Part shown: piece after piece, positions 19,261 to 31,695 of the stretch
Layout of the letters: every line of letters starts with the position of its first letter
Numbering within the stretch: position 1 is the first letter of the stretch
From: Methanobacteriota archaeon
Lineage (GTDB): Archaea; Thermoplasmatota; Poseidoniia; Poseidoniales; Poseidoniaceae
Length of the DNA stretch: 50,408 nt
Reading direction: 5' to 3'
NCBI GenBank assembly: GCA_002706065.1
Contig: PAJM01000040.1
Coordinates: 1 to 50,408, forward strand
Made by a program: the position numbers and the translations under genes
The notes under the pieces: generated by a model
Databases searched by the model: none
The model's input: only the letters and a program-made list of their open reading frames with translations
Told to the model about the DNA's origin: nothing

Positions 19261-20283
19261 TCACAGCGCAGCGTTACGCTTCCAAACTTCAACGGATTCT
19301 TCGCCCCATTTTTCGGTTCGTTCGAGTGACAATCCTGTCTGCTTGAGTACGTCTCCGTCGATGTTTGAAGCAATGGGCATCTGGTGAGTGACTTCACTTC
19401 GGACCAAATAAAATTCATCGACGAGCCCTTCCTGAAGGAAGGAGTGGATTGTTGTAGGTCCGCCTTCAATGAGAAGTCGTTGCTTTTCCATGTCACCCAA
19501 TCGATTGAGAAGCGGTAGCAATCCGGTAAAATCGGATCCAATTTGGACGGTTTCATGTCCATCGTTGTAGACAATCGCATCAGGATTGGTTCGTTCCTTT
19601 GGGTCGAGAATGACGCGAAGTGGTTGGCGCTCGGTTTCAACTCGACGAATTGTGAGGGATGGGTCGTCTCGCTCAATCGTTTCAGCTCCGACAAGGATTG
19701 CATCACAATCCTTGCGCAAGCGATGAACCTCGTCGAGACATGCCTCACTCGTGAATCGTTGTGCCTCTGCGGAACGGTCATCAACGGAACCGTTCGCATC
19801 GATAGCCAGTTTGACCGTCACCATTGGCCTTCGATGTTCACACCAGTAGAGAAATGGCTTCATTTGTTCAGCAGCCCGCTCCTCAAGGAGGCCTGATTGT
19901 ACAGTAATTCCAGCATCTCGCAGTACTTGGAACCCTTTGCCACGGACGGTTGGATTCGGGTCAGGATGTGCCACGATGACGTGCTTGACGCCAGACCAAA
20001 GCAGTGCTTCCGTGCAAGGAGGCGTCCTTCCATAGTGATTGCATGGTTCCAACGTAACGTAGGCAGTCGCTCCATTGGGCGATTTCCCCTTTGATTCAGC
20101 ATCATGAATCGCCATCTGTTCTGCGTGGAGGCCACCGAGATGATCGTGCCATCCTTCGGCAATCACCTCACCTTCCTTGACCAGCACGCATCCAACCAGA
20201 GGGTTTGGAGCAACGCGCCCGCGACCGCGCTCAGCAACGTCCAGTGCCCGTTGCATGAATGCCTTGTCTGTCTCGGTCCACAT
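19261..20283 (-). CDS. ribD: Bifunctional riboflavin deaminase/reductase RibD
   Basis: MQRALDVAERGRGRVAPNPLVGCVLVKEGEVIAEGWHDHLGGLHAEQMA; zinc motif TAYVTLEPCNHYGRTPPC; reductase domain RPMVTVKLAIDANGSVDD...LIEGGPTTIHSFL. Confidence 0.93.
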   Translation of the reverse strand: MWTETDKAFMQRALDVAERGRGRVAPNPLVGCVLVKEGEVIAEGWHDHLGGLHAEQMAIHDAESKGKSPNGATAYVTLEPCNHYGRTPPCTEALLWSGVKHVIVAHPDPNPTVRGKGFQVLRDAGITVQSGLLEERAAEQMKPFLYWCEHRRPMVTVKLAIDANGSVDDRSAEAQRFTSEACLDEVHRLRKDCDAILVGAETIERDDPSLTIRRVETERQPLRVILDPKERTNPDAIVYNDGHETVQIGSDFTGLLPLLNRLGDMEKQRLLIEGGPTTIHSFLQEGLVDEFYLVRSEVTHQMPIASNIDGDVLKQTGLSLERTEKWGEESVEVWKRNAAL

Positions 20284-20356
20284 GAAGGGTCCTCAAGACG
20301 CCCGAAAGGTATCGAGTTGATGAGTCTGTTCGTTCATCCATGGATACATTCAAACC

Positions 20357-21415
20357 GTGCAAGATTCAGCAAACCGTATGGTCAAGGCGTATGTAATCAT
20401 CAATCCTGCAAGTCGGGACTTTCGTTGTGGAAAGGCTTGGCCCGGTATCAAAAACCGATTGATTGAACGCGGATTCGAGATTGTTGAACACATGACTGAA
20501 CGAATTGGTCACGGCGCAGAACTGGCACACCAAATCCGGACTGAGATTGAACAGAATGGAGAGGATTCACCCCTCGTTGTTGCGGTTGGAGGCGATGGGA
20601 TCGTTCACGAGGTCGCTTCTGGCCTTCGCGGATCATCGATTCCACTCGGACAGATTCCGTTTGGTTCTGGAAACGATTGTTGCATCACTCATGGCATTTC
20701 ACGTCAAAACCTCAACCAGGCCATCGACGTTCTTGTTGATGGCGTTGATCGAAGTTGTGGTGCATGGAGGCTAGAGGGTGTTGCCGCACCAACACTCGAC
20801 GGGTACCCAAGCCCACCTTCAAACCACTGGGACGGTCAAGCAAATCAAGAGGGTCGAACTGTTCGATGGGTGTTCCTTGAATCGGACGCTGGAATCACAT
20901 CAGCCATCAGCCGTGCGAAATTACGCAGAGCAAAGTGGATCAAAGGGCCGAAAAAGTACACCTATCTTGGCGTAACAACCATTCCATTTTGGCCACGAAG
21001 AAAGGTTGAGATGACATTGGATGACAATGAACCTTCGATTCATGATTTGACCATGATGACGGTCACAACGGGTGAAACCTTTGGCGGAGGATACCGTGTT
21101 GTTCCAAACATGTATCCGACACGGGCCAACGGTTCAATCGTCCTCGCATATCGACTCAGTCGATTGCAAATGCTGTCCTTAATGGGTCCAGTCAAGAAAG
21201 GAAAGCACGTTGGAAAATGGGGGATTGAGCAAATGGATGTGAATCGAATTACTCTTCGTCCTGTTGATGAAAACGGAGTGCCTTCGGACGTTCCTGTGGG
21301 ACATTCAACGTTCATTCAAGCGGATGGTGAACCGTTGCTGCAATTACCGGCAACACTCGAGTGGCATCGAGATCAAATTGTCTTCCGAGGTGCGAAAGAC
21401 GTACCATGGGCTTAG
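20357..21415 (+). CDS. Diacylglycerol kinase-family / YegS-like lipid kinase
   Basis: AYVIINPASRDFRCGKAWPGIKNRL; VVAVGGDGIVHEVASGL; IPFGSGNDCCITHGI. GTG start at 20357; ATG at 20378 also plausible. Confidence 0.88.
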   Translation: MQDSANRMVKAYVIINPASRDFRCGKAWPGIKNRLIERGFEIVEHMTERIGHGAELAHQIRTEIEQNGEDSPLVVAVGGDGIVHEVASGLRGSSIPLGQIPFGSGNDCCITHGISRQNLNQAIDVLVDGVDRSCGAWRLEGVAAPTLDGYPSPPSNHWDGQANQEGRTVRWVFLESDAGITSAISRAKLRRAKWIKGPKKYTYLGVTTIPFWPRRKVEMTLDDNEPSIHDLTMMTVTTGETFGGGYRVVPNMYPTRANGSIVLAYRLSRLQMLSLMGPVKKGKHVGKWGIEQMDVNRITLRPVDENGVPSDVPVGHSTFIQADGEPLLQLPATLEWHRDQIVFRGAKDVPWA

Positions 21416-22851
21416 AGACTAAAGTCGGAGAAATCATCTTCCTCTTCCTGACCCCAGAATTCCTTCGAATCTTGTTGTGGTTCGGGTTCGGGTTCTGGCT
21501 CGACTTTCTTGCGCACGGCTCTCCTTCGGCGAACTTTCGGTTGCTCGGCAGGAGCCGATGTTTGTTCTGGTTGAGATGAAGATGAGGTGGGAACAGTAGT
21601 GGGCGATGAAGGCACTGAACTTGGAATCGAACTTCCACTGCCAAAGGTTGAGGTTGGTGCAACAAAGGGTTCACTGTCTTGCATTTCTTTCTCAACGCGC
21701 TTCGCATCATCGGAAGCGACGACAGAACTTCCTGAACCAAATTCAGAGCGTTCTGATGATGATTGGGAACCGCCGAGTGCGCTATCAATGGAGAAGGAAC
21801 CGAAGCCATCGTCTTCGTTCTTTTTTGGTTTCTTTTCTTTTGCGACTGGTTTGCTTTGCTTTCGTTGTTCACTGCGCCGCTGATCGGGTGTCTTCATACC
21901 CGAACGAGCGGCATCTGCAACATCCTTCCGTACCTGTGCAGCTTTCTCCACACCCTCTTTTCCAAGCAGGGTAAGAGCGATGCTTCGAGCACTCATCTTG
22001 AGTCGTAAGGAAGAGTACATGTAGGCGCCAACCGCTCCTCCTGCTCCGACAACGAGCAAGAACAGAATGAATCCGGTTCGGCCGAGCATCGAGACATCAC
22101 CAAAGGTGTATTCGTCATCATGCTCACCATCGAGACTGACAACACTGTCCGCAAGTTCGATCTTGGTGACGAGAACGTACATTTGGTTGATGTTTTGATT
22201 TCCTACAGTTGCAACGCAGTCGAGTGAGGCACCTAGGTCGCTCTTCCACAAGCCACCCATGACCTTACCATCGGTACTTTGGACAAGATATCCGGTAATG
22301 CGCACCGGTTGGTGGTACTTTCCGAGCGCAGCGATACCATCGTTGATGTTTTCACTAGCAGGAACGAGTCCAAGGACGAACCACTTGCTATCGGAATCTC
22401 GATCGATGCTGTCCAAGTCCGCCGTACCTGCTCCGGTATCGGGAGCAACTGGATCGCTCCAATCCTTGACTTCAACTCGCTCACCCTCACCAGAGCGAAC
22501 GTTCTTTGCGTCCTCAAATGGCATGGAGTGAATGGCAACAGCTGCTGATGTCGCAAAGGCGATATCATCGAACAAATCTGGGTTATGTGAATCGTAGATT
22601 TGACTCGCACTCATGTACCCCTCAAACTTGATTTTTCCGTTGTTATCAGGACCCAGATCTCCTTCTGTGCATCCACGTTCAGTGTATTCAGTATTGATGG
22701 TTTCACCGGACATTGAGGACGTGAATGTGAAGGTTCCATCACCGCTTCGTTCAACGGAGAGGTCGTCACCCCAGTCTGGTGCAACTGGAGCAAGACACCC
22801 AGCAAGCAGGAACATCGATGCAAGAAGAACCCCCAGCACCACTCGCCCCAT
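21412..22851 (-). CDS. Lipoprotein/membrane-anchored protein with long acidic, disordered C-terminus
   Basis: MGRVVLGVLLASMFLLAGCLAPVAPDWGDD (lipobox-like LLAGC); TM GFILFLLVVGAGGAVGAYMYSSL; low-complexity tail with a KVRRRRAVRKK patch. Track start at 22941 lies inside a tRNA, so 22851 is preferred. Confidence 0.75.
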   Translation of the reverse strand: MGRVVLGVLLASMFLLAGCLAPVAPDWGDDLSVERSGDGTFTFTSSMSGETINTEYTERGCTEGDLGPDNNGKIKFEGYMSASQIYDSHNPDLFDDIAFATSAAVAIHSMPFEDAKNVRSGEGERVEVKDWSDPVAPDTGAGTADLDSIDRDSDSKWFVLGLVPASENINDGIAALGKYHQPVRITGYLVQSTDGKVMGGLWKSDLGASLDCVATVGNQNINQMYVLVTKIELADSVVSLDGEHDDEYTFGDVSMLGRTGFILFLLVVGAGGAVGAYMYSSLRLKMSARSIALTLLGKEGVEKAAQVRKDVADAARSGMKTPDQRRSEQRKQSKPVAKEKKPKKNEDDGFGSFSIDSALGGSQSSSERSEFGSGSSVVASDDAKRVEKEMQDSEPFVAPTSTFGSGSSIPSSVPSSPTTVPTSSSSQPEQTSAPAEQPKVRRRRAVRKKVEPEPEPEPQQDSKEFWGQEEEDDFSDFSL

Positions 22852-22899
22852 ATGATGCCGAGAGGCCCTAGAGTTTGTGAATGCTTCTCCTCTAATTGA

Positions 22900-22984
22900 T
22901 GGCGCGGAGAGAGGGATTTGAACCCCCGAGTCATAAGACACCGGATTTCAAATCCGGCGCAATACCTGGCTATGCGACCTCCGC
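22900..22984 (-). tRNA. tRNA-Ser (anticodon TGA), CCA apparently encoded
   Basis: Reverse strand GCGGAGG...CCGGA-TTTGAAA-TCCGG...long variable arm...GGTTCAAATCC...TCTCCGC-G-CCA. Class II variable arm fits serine. Coordinates include CCA; the body ends at 22903. Confidence 0.9.
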
Positions 22985-23028
22985 AGTGATGGTGCCAGAA
23001 CGCCCTGTATCAAACTCTTTTCGCTTAA

Positions 23029-24591
23029 TTATTCAGACTTTGAGCGCAGAGAAATCGCTGCCATGGAGACAACAGCAACCGAAACAAGGAGACCAATCGA
23101 TGGTATGCCTTGGGACTCGGATGCAATGATGTTTTCCTTCTCGGCAAGATCGACAATGTCTTCAACAAAATCAGATGCTAACCAGGAGTCGTCGACGTAT
23201 CGGACTCGTGGTTGTTTGTCTTCATCGAGAATGTAGGTGTAGGCAAAATGTCCTACGGTATATTCGGCTTCGGATTGAACGGGAACGCATGCCAACACAT
23301 CGTCTTCAGCCCATTCGTAGTTTTCATCACACATGCAGTGCGCATTGCCACCTGAACCCATGACCCAGCCATGACCATCGCACTCATCGTTTTCGACAAC
23401 GGAAAAGCCAGGAACAGGGATTGCATCGTGACTTGTGTCGTTGGATGCCCATGCGAGTGTCATCGGTTGTTCAAGACCATCCATACCGACGCCCGAGTCT
23501 TCCCATTGATTCGATGTCTCATTCCACGTGTGAAGCTGCCAGTACCAACTCCAATCGCTTGGAGCAGCAACTCCATCGATGCTGTTCAGGAAGTGTCCAT
23601 ACTGGCTGTCTTGGATATCAACATCGATTTCTGCACCATCAAAGGCGCCTTGTGTGAGATGATAACCAGTGAACGTGGAAATGTTGCTCGAAGCGGTCGT
23701 ATTGTCGGGGAACACAACCTGTACACTCGGTGTATCTCCGGCTGGTACTTCGAGTAAGCTCATGTTGCCACTCGTCGCATACCAAGCGATGTGAGTTTCT
23801 TCCAACGCGTTCACTGAATCAATACCGGTGGGGGAATCTTCCCATGCTTGTGTGGTTTCATTGAACAACTTGAGGCTCCACCACCAACTCCAATCCGATG
23901 GAGCATCGTAGTCGTTGATTCCGTTGATCATGGTTCCGTATTGTGTATCCGAGGCGTTGAGCGTCCACCCCGCTTCCGCAGCGGCAGCGGCAGTCATTGT
24001 CATTCCTGTTGGCAGGAACATCAATTCTTCTGCAGTTCCGTCGGTCTTGACGTAGACGATACTTGAATCATGGACTTGGCCTTCCATGTCGCTGATCTCA
24101 TCATCGTGAGGGTCTGTGACGAACTCCCTCGCGTCGATCGAGAACGTTGTCCAAACATCCATGACATCGTCAACTGGGCCGGTGAGGTGAGGCCAATCAA
24201 CATCGTGAAGCTCCATGTATTCAGTGAGAACCTCAGGTGTGTCGTATTTCGGATCGAGGGTGATGGAGATAAATTCGACATCATCCTGGAGCTCCTCAGG
24301 GAGTGTATCCTGAACCAATTTGAGGTTCTGAGTAATCACAGGACACACATCAAGGCATCGCGTGAAGAGGAACGAGATGACGACGATGTCTTCGGTTGCA
24401 TCAGACAGCATGTACTCGGAGTTGTTTTGATCGACGAGTGTGAAGTTGTCCACGCTCGGAGTCGCCAATTGTATTCCGTTGTAGGCAGAGGTAGGAGCCC
24501 CAATCAGCGCTACGGAAATCAAGAACGCAACTACGGTGTACACGGGGATTACCCGTCCATTCAGAGAATCTTGTCTCGTCATATGTATCAC
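23029..24591 (-). CDS. SCO1/SenC-type copper chaperone domain fused to two DUF4430-like repeats, a Cys-rich segment and a C-terminal hydrophobic anchor
   Basis: VVISFLFTRCLDVCPVITQNLKLVQ (CxxxCP) with ISITLDPKYDTPEVLTEYM and a downstream His; two repeats with YGTMINGINDYDAPSDWSWWWSLKLFNETTQAWEDSPTGID and YGHFLNSIDGVAAPSDWSWYWQLHTWNETSNQWEDSGVGMD; C-terminal IGLLVSVAVVSMAAISLRSKSE. Confidence 0.88.
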   Translation of the reverse strand: MIHMTRQDSLNGRVIPVYTVVAFLISVALIGAPTSAYNGIQLATPSVDNFTLVDQNNSEYMLSDATEDIVVISFLFTRCLDVCPVITQNLKLVQDTLPEELQDDVEFISITLDPKYDTPEVLTEYMELHDVDWPHLTGPVDDVMDVWTTFSIDAREFVTDPHDDEISDMEGQVHDSSIVYVKTDGTAEELMFLPTGMTMTAAAAAEAGWTLNASDTQYGTMINGINDYDAPSDWSWWWSLKLFNETTQAWEDSPTGIDSVNALEETHIAWYATSGNMSLLEVPAGDTPSVQVVFPDNTTASSNISTFTGYHLTQGAFDGAEIDVDIQDSQYGHFLNSIDGVAAPSDWSWYWQLHTWNETSNQWEDSGVGMDGLEQPMTLAWASNDTSHDAIPVPGFSVVENDECDGHGWVMGSGGNAHCMCDENYEWAEDDVLACVPVQSEAEYTVGHFAYTYILDEDKQPRVRYVDDSWLASDFVEDIVDLAEKENIIASESQGIPSIGLLVSVAVVSMAAISLRSKSE

Positions 24592-24676
24592 ATCATTCCA
24601 ACAGCATTTGGAATTTAAACCAGCGTATTAAAAGTACAAATTACGATTAATAACGCCACGGTGACGTGTGAAGGAC

Positions 24677-25042
24677 TCAACGCTCTGTAACGAGTGAATC
24701 CCAGTTCGGTGTGCACCATCCCGGAAGTCCAGTGACGCCTTCTGGATTGGAAAGTCCAATTCCCCAAAGCATAAGCAAGACAAAGACGGTTGGAAGCAGT
24801 GCGACACGGAGGTAGATACGAGGGTCATCCCAAAGGTGCATAAAGAACGCACCGATGCCGAATCCTTTGACAATACCAACGATGATGAGGATGCCCCATA
24901 CAGCCGTGAGAGATACCGGTATGTCGGTTCCTGGAATTTCTTCAAAGAAGACCGCTCCGACTTCAAACAGTGTGAAGATCATCAACACAATGAAGTTCCA
25001 GAAGTAGATGTCTTTGCCCCAATACAATTTATGTTCGCCCAT
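24677..25042 (-). CDS. Cytochrome c oxidase subunit IV family
   Basis: Three TM segments, GIVKGFGIGAFFMHLWDDPRIYLRVALLPTVFVLLMLWGI. Located directly downstream of coxC. Confidence 0.8.
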   Translation of the reverse strand: MGEHKLYWGKDIYFWNFIVLMIFTLFEVGAVFFEEIPGTDIPVSLTAVWGILIIVGIVKGFGIGAFFMHLWDDPRIYLRVALLPTVFVLLMLWGIGLSNPEGVTGLPGWCTPNWDSLVTER

Positions 25043-25051
25043 AATTTCACC

Positions 25052-26397
25052 TCAATACAAATAGAATGCTGGGAAGATAACGACCCAAGCCAAGTCAACA
25101 AAGTGCCAATAGAGACCGAAATACTCGATACCTTGTGCGTTTTCTTCGCTCCACTCGACTGTGTCAGCCTTGAAAATCATGTAGAGCATGACCAACAATC
25201 CAGCGAAGACGTGAACACCGTGTGCACCGGTTGCCACATAGAAGATCGAACCTTGTTCGGTTCCGATGGTGAAGCCTTCTGCAATGAGGTGGCTCCACTC
25301 AACCAGTTTGAGGACGATGAACATCGTACCCAAGGCAAGGGTGATAATGAGATAGTTGCGGATAGCGGCCTTCTTGGTTGGCATCAGTGAGCCAAGGAAT
25401 CCGCTCGGAGCTTTGTAATCGTGTGACTTTGCAATCTTTAGCGCCAACACGATGGTGTAGGATGAAATGATGAGCGCAAAGGTGTTGACCGCTCCTGGAA
25501 GCATGGTCCAGAAGTCACCGGTTCCAGCAGCACCGCCAGGTCGAAGATAATCCGAAGCGGTCATCGCCAGATTCTCACCGGGGTCAAGCGTACACTTGCC
25601 GTCATCGAACGCCCACTTGGTACACCATTCGGTACGCATTCGAAGGTAGGAGGAAAAGAAGGTTGCGAAAACCATGACTTCAGACATTAGGAACACCCAA
25701 ATTCCAGCCTTTCGAATGTGTTGTCCTGCGAACGGATCGGATGTTGCAAGTTGTTCACCATAGCCGACGAATGGAAGGTCTTCTCGCCACCAGTTGGCGA
25801 TGCCTACAGTGACGATGGTGAGTCCCATCATTGAAACGGCCAAGTCACCAATCGTGCCTTTCGTACTTCCCATCATCAAGCCATGCAGGCCATCAGCAAA
25901 GTCTGGGAATCCAAGAAGGAACAGGAGACATCCGAACGAGAAAATAATCGGTGAAGCAGAGCCGTGATGCTCGTGTTCGTCATGACCATGATGGTCATCG
26001 TGATGTTCATCGGCTTGGGAGGAGTTCAGAATGCCACTGATCGAGAGGAACGCAGCGAAGATAATGCCCACAAAGAGAACTGCTAATCCTGCAACACGGT
26101 AGGTGAGATAGGAGAGATGCGCCTCGATTTCATGATGATGTGCTGCTTCCTTCGCTTCATAGAAGGCATTGGTCTCATCAGCACTCGAGATGTTTCCTGC
26201 ATCGACTTCTGCTTGCCATGTCGCTTTGACTTCGTCATAGTGAATTTCTTCTTCTTCCCAGGTGTGATGCTTCATGTTTGCAACAACAACACCGAGACCG
26301 ACGTACGAAACGACTGCAACACCGAGGATTATTCCTGCCATGATTAGAGCTCGCATCCAGACAGCGTTTTTCACGTCGCTGCCGCCGCCGCCGCCCA

Positions 26398-26398
<1 letters not shown>
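25052..26398 (-). CDS. coxC: Cytochrome c oxidase subunit III with N-terminal extension and His-rich loop
   Basis: RKAGIWVFLMSEVMVFATFFSSYLRMR; FIVLKLVEWSHLIAEGFTIGTEQGSIFYVATGAHGVHVFAGLLVML; WHFVDLAWVVIFPAFYLY. Start MGGGGGSDVKN overlaps the coxA stop (ATGA). Confidence 0.92.
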
Positions 26399-28811
<2,413 letters not shown>

Positions 28812-28815
<4 letters not shown>

Positions 28816-29801
28816 ATTCCACCTCCGTCGTAACCGCCTGTCGTGGTGGAAGTGCCCACATCGCTCTTCTTTACACCACTGTCATAATCGCAGGTCATAC
28901 CTTCACGAGCAACGACCATGACTTGGCCCGTCATGACGGAGTGTTGCAATCCACAGTACTCCGCACAGCGGATAGGGAATGTTCCTGAATCGTCTGGCAT
29001 GAAGTAGAGGGTTGTTCCAGCTTCAAGACCAGGGACGAAATCTTCCTTCATACCCCATTCAGGAACCCAGAACGCATGCTGTACGCCAACGTTTCGAGTG
29101 TCGCTTGGGTCAACAGGCTTGGATTTCATTGTTGCATCGACCAATTCGTCACATGGGACGATCATTGGTTCTGAAGGTGTGATGAACGTGTGGCCACGTG
29201 GGATGTGCTCCCATGTGTGAATCAACGCACCCTCAGCATCGAAGACCTTGACGTAAGTGTGTCGCCCGAGGTCGTACACGGCAGTGATTGCCATGAGGCT
29301 GGAACCGTTGTTGATCTCATAATCGGTCTTCTCATTATCGAGTTTGACTTCAACAGAGGTCGCATTGACGTTGCCTGATGCATCGACTTGCATGACACCT
29401 TGGTCCCATTGGACATTGATGCCTGAGTCTGTATCTTCCCATGTGAGCATTTCTGCGTATTCAAATTCGAAATACCACTGGTATGCATTGATGTTGATTT
29501 CAAACGAATCCTCCGAATTTGGATTCCAGACGGCCGTGTTTGAACCGAGGGCGAGAATGGTGAGCCAAACGACGAGGATGGTTGGAAGAACGTAAAACAT
29601 CGCCTCCAAAGCAGTGTTGTGCCGTTCAACAGGAAATGCTCCTACCTCGATGTGGTCGATGTCAGTCGTGTCTGGCTCAACACCTTCGCGGTATCGCAGC
29701 ATTGCTGTAAACAGCCAACCGAATGTGAAAACTCCGACGAGAATTCCCCAAAACATGTATTTGTCATAAAGCACGTAGAAAACGGTATCTTCCGCCGGCA
29801 T
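28812..29801 (-). CDS. coxB: Cytochrome c oxidase subunit II (CuA)
   Basis: CuA ligand motif RCAEYCGLQHSVMTGQVMVV; two N-terminal TM helices; INAYQWYFEFEY. Confidence 0.94.
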
Positions 29802-29969
29802 AGTTGCACCCTGTTTAATGGGGCGGGAAGGCCTACTTTAAGCGTTGGCGTAAAGCGAGTACCAGAGTGAAATTCTTTCCCTCGTTTTTCTTTCATATGA
29901 ATGTATGTTCTTCATCAATTTCACACATATTCAAGAAGAATTGTTAGGTTCGCAGGAATAGGTGCTCCC

Positions 29970-30434
29970 ATGGACCCGACCAACACCATCGAGCGTTTCG
30001 AGAGCGCAGGGAAGGCGCTGGGCGAAGCGCGACGACGAAACCGTGAGGACGGATTTGCCATCATTGTCGAAGGACCAAGAGACAAAGCAGCTCTTCTGCG
30101 CCTTGGATTTGACGGACCAATCGAAGTTGTCAATCGTGGTTGGGGGATGGACAGATTGGTTGCCTATCTCTACGAAACCTACGGAACGCGCACCACCGAT
30201 CGTCGCTCAACGATGACGTTACTGATGGATTGGGATCGTACTGGAGGGAAATTGCAAGCCAATTTGCGCCGACGCCTCGAATCGTTTGATGTGATGATCG
30301 ATGAAGATCTCAGGAAAGTGCTGATGAAATCGCTCAAGCCCGAAACTCGGGTTGTTGAAAGCTTAGGTGGCCTTGCAGGAGCCTTGGTACCGCACATGGA
30401 TTTGGTGGCTCTCCTTCGCAACGAAGAGCAATAA
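29970..30434 (+). CDS. Small Toprim-domain protein
   Basis: GFAIIVEGPRDKAALLRLGFDGPIEVVNRG (Toprim Glu motif) and TLLMDWDRTGGKLQANLRRRLE (DxD-type motif). ATG at 29970 preferred over the track start at 29901. Confidence 0.8.
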   Translation: MDPTNTIERFESAGKALGEARRRNREDGFAIIVEGPRDKAALLRLGFDGPIEVVNRGWGMDRLVAYLYETYGTRTTDRRSTMTLLMDWDRTGGKLQANLRRRLESFDVMIDEDLRKVLMKSLKPETRVVESLGGLAGALVPHMDLVALLRNEEQ

Positions 30435-30465
30435 TACCGGGTGGAAGTTAAAATACCCTCCAATC

Positions 30466-31695
30466 ATGAAGCATACCATGGGCATCCTGTGGAACTACCG
30501 ATGGTTGAAAGCCCGAGACCTCAGGTCGTATCCAAAGCCAGATTTTGCGAAGAAAGCAGCAACAGAAGCAGAGATTGCGGTTTGCGATGCGTTGCGTGAA
30601 CTGAACGATGTGGTCGAAGTCTATCACTCCGCCCGCATCGATCAAATCATCAGCGGCAAGAGCCGTCGTGAAGCAGACATCATTGCGCTGATGCGCAACC
30701 GAATCGTCTTTATCGAAGTCAAGAATTACAAGGGCGACGTTACAATGGTCGAGAATGTACTGCATCAGAACGGGCAAACACGAGGTTGGACGTTTGCAAA
30801 ACTCGAGGAGGCCGTGGGGCGTTTCCATGAAATTAGCCGACACGTCGGAATCGACATTCAACGCGATGTCATCGAAACCGTTCTTGCCTGCGTTGGTTTT
30901 GCAGACGTGGATGAAAGCGTCAAGCCCAGAGCGTTGACGGGCTCGTACGTAGCTCGGTCGAAGGATGAACTTCTTTCCTTACTCTCAGATACTGAAGACC
31001 AACAGGAGGATTTTGAAGAGGAGACACTCAAGGCGCTGAAGAAACTTCTCTCAATGTTTGGAACATGGGATGCGATCGAGTTTCCAAATCAAGCCCAACA
31101 CGAGGGCGACCTTATTCATCCACGCGACGATGTTCGAGAGTGGAGAGTGACGTATTCACACCTCCAAATCCGCAACGAACGGGGCTGGTGGGGTACATTC
31201 TTCCGAGGTCCGAAATTCATAGGAGAGTTGATTCCTCGTCTGGGAAACAACGTCCAAACCGTTGCCATCGATCACAACGAACTCGTCGTGTTACACAACC
31301 CACACGAACGCAAGGATGAGGAGTACCCCTTCGAGGATGTTGCAGTGTTGACCTTTGGCTACAAAGAAGTTCCAGATTGGAACAACGTCCAGTTGATGAA
31401 ACCGAAAGCAAAGGCTTCGACAGCACGTGATACGGTCATACCAACGCCGCAAGAAGGTGATGTCATCAAGCAAGCGAGAATCCTTCGCCACCTCACGCAG
31501 GGCGAACATCAGGGCATCGTGTTTCGTCTTGACGATAAGAATGAGGCTGTGCTGTGGCGGGACCAAATGTCGGTTATGGAATGGGATCACAAAGACACGC
31601 TCATGCCTGTTAATTCAGCGCATGATGTCGAAGTCACATCATCAACGTACAACAAACAAAAGAAGCGATGGCGCATCAAGGTCAAGACGATTTGA
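30466..31695 (+). CDS. NERD (nuclease-related, PD-(D/E)xK-like) domain protein
   Basis: AEIAVCDALRELNDVVEVYHSARIDQIISGKSRREADIIALMRNRIVFIEVKNYKGDV matches NERD motif spacing (D...ExK). 31 bp after the Toprim gene. Track start at 30367 would overlap that gene. Confidence 0.8.
   Translation: MKHTMGILWNYRWLKARDLRSYPKPDFAKKAATEAEIAVCDALRELNDVVEVYHSARIDQIISGKSRREADIIALMRNRIVFIEVKNYKGDVTMVENVLHQNGQTRGWTFAKLEEAVGRFHEISRHVGIDIQRDVIETVLACVGFADVDESVKPRALTGSYVARSKDELLSLLSDTEDQQEDFEEETLKALKKLLSMFGTWDAIEFPNQAQHEGDLIHPRDDVREWRVTYSHLQIRNERGWWGTFFRGPKFIGELIPRLGNNVQTVAIDHNELVVLHNPHERKDEEYPFEDVAVLTFGYKEVPDWNNVQLMKPKAKASTARDTVIPTPQEGDVIKQARILRHLTQGEHQGIVFRLDDKNEAVLWRDQMSVMEWDHKDTLMPVNSAHDVEVTSSTYNKQKKRWRIKVKTI

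Noticed and set aside
22852-22941. N-terminal extension MSYDSGVQIPLSAPSIRGEAFTNSRASRHH of the 21412..22941 ORF
   Set aside because: It begins inside the tRNA-Ser gene. The downstream ATG at 22851 starts a clean lipoprotein-type signal peptide.
19141-22984. Possible integrated element bounded by the two tRNA genes, or associated with the Xer gene
   Set aside because: No direct repeats of tRNA 3' ends, no phage/plasmid genes, and intervening genes (ribD, lipid kinase) are ordinary chromosomal functions.
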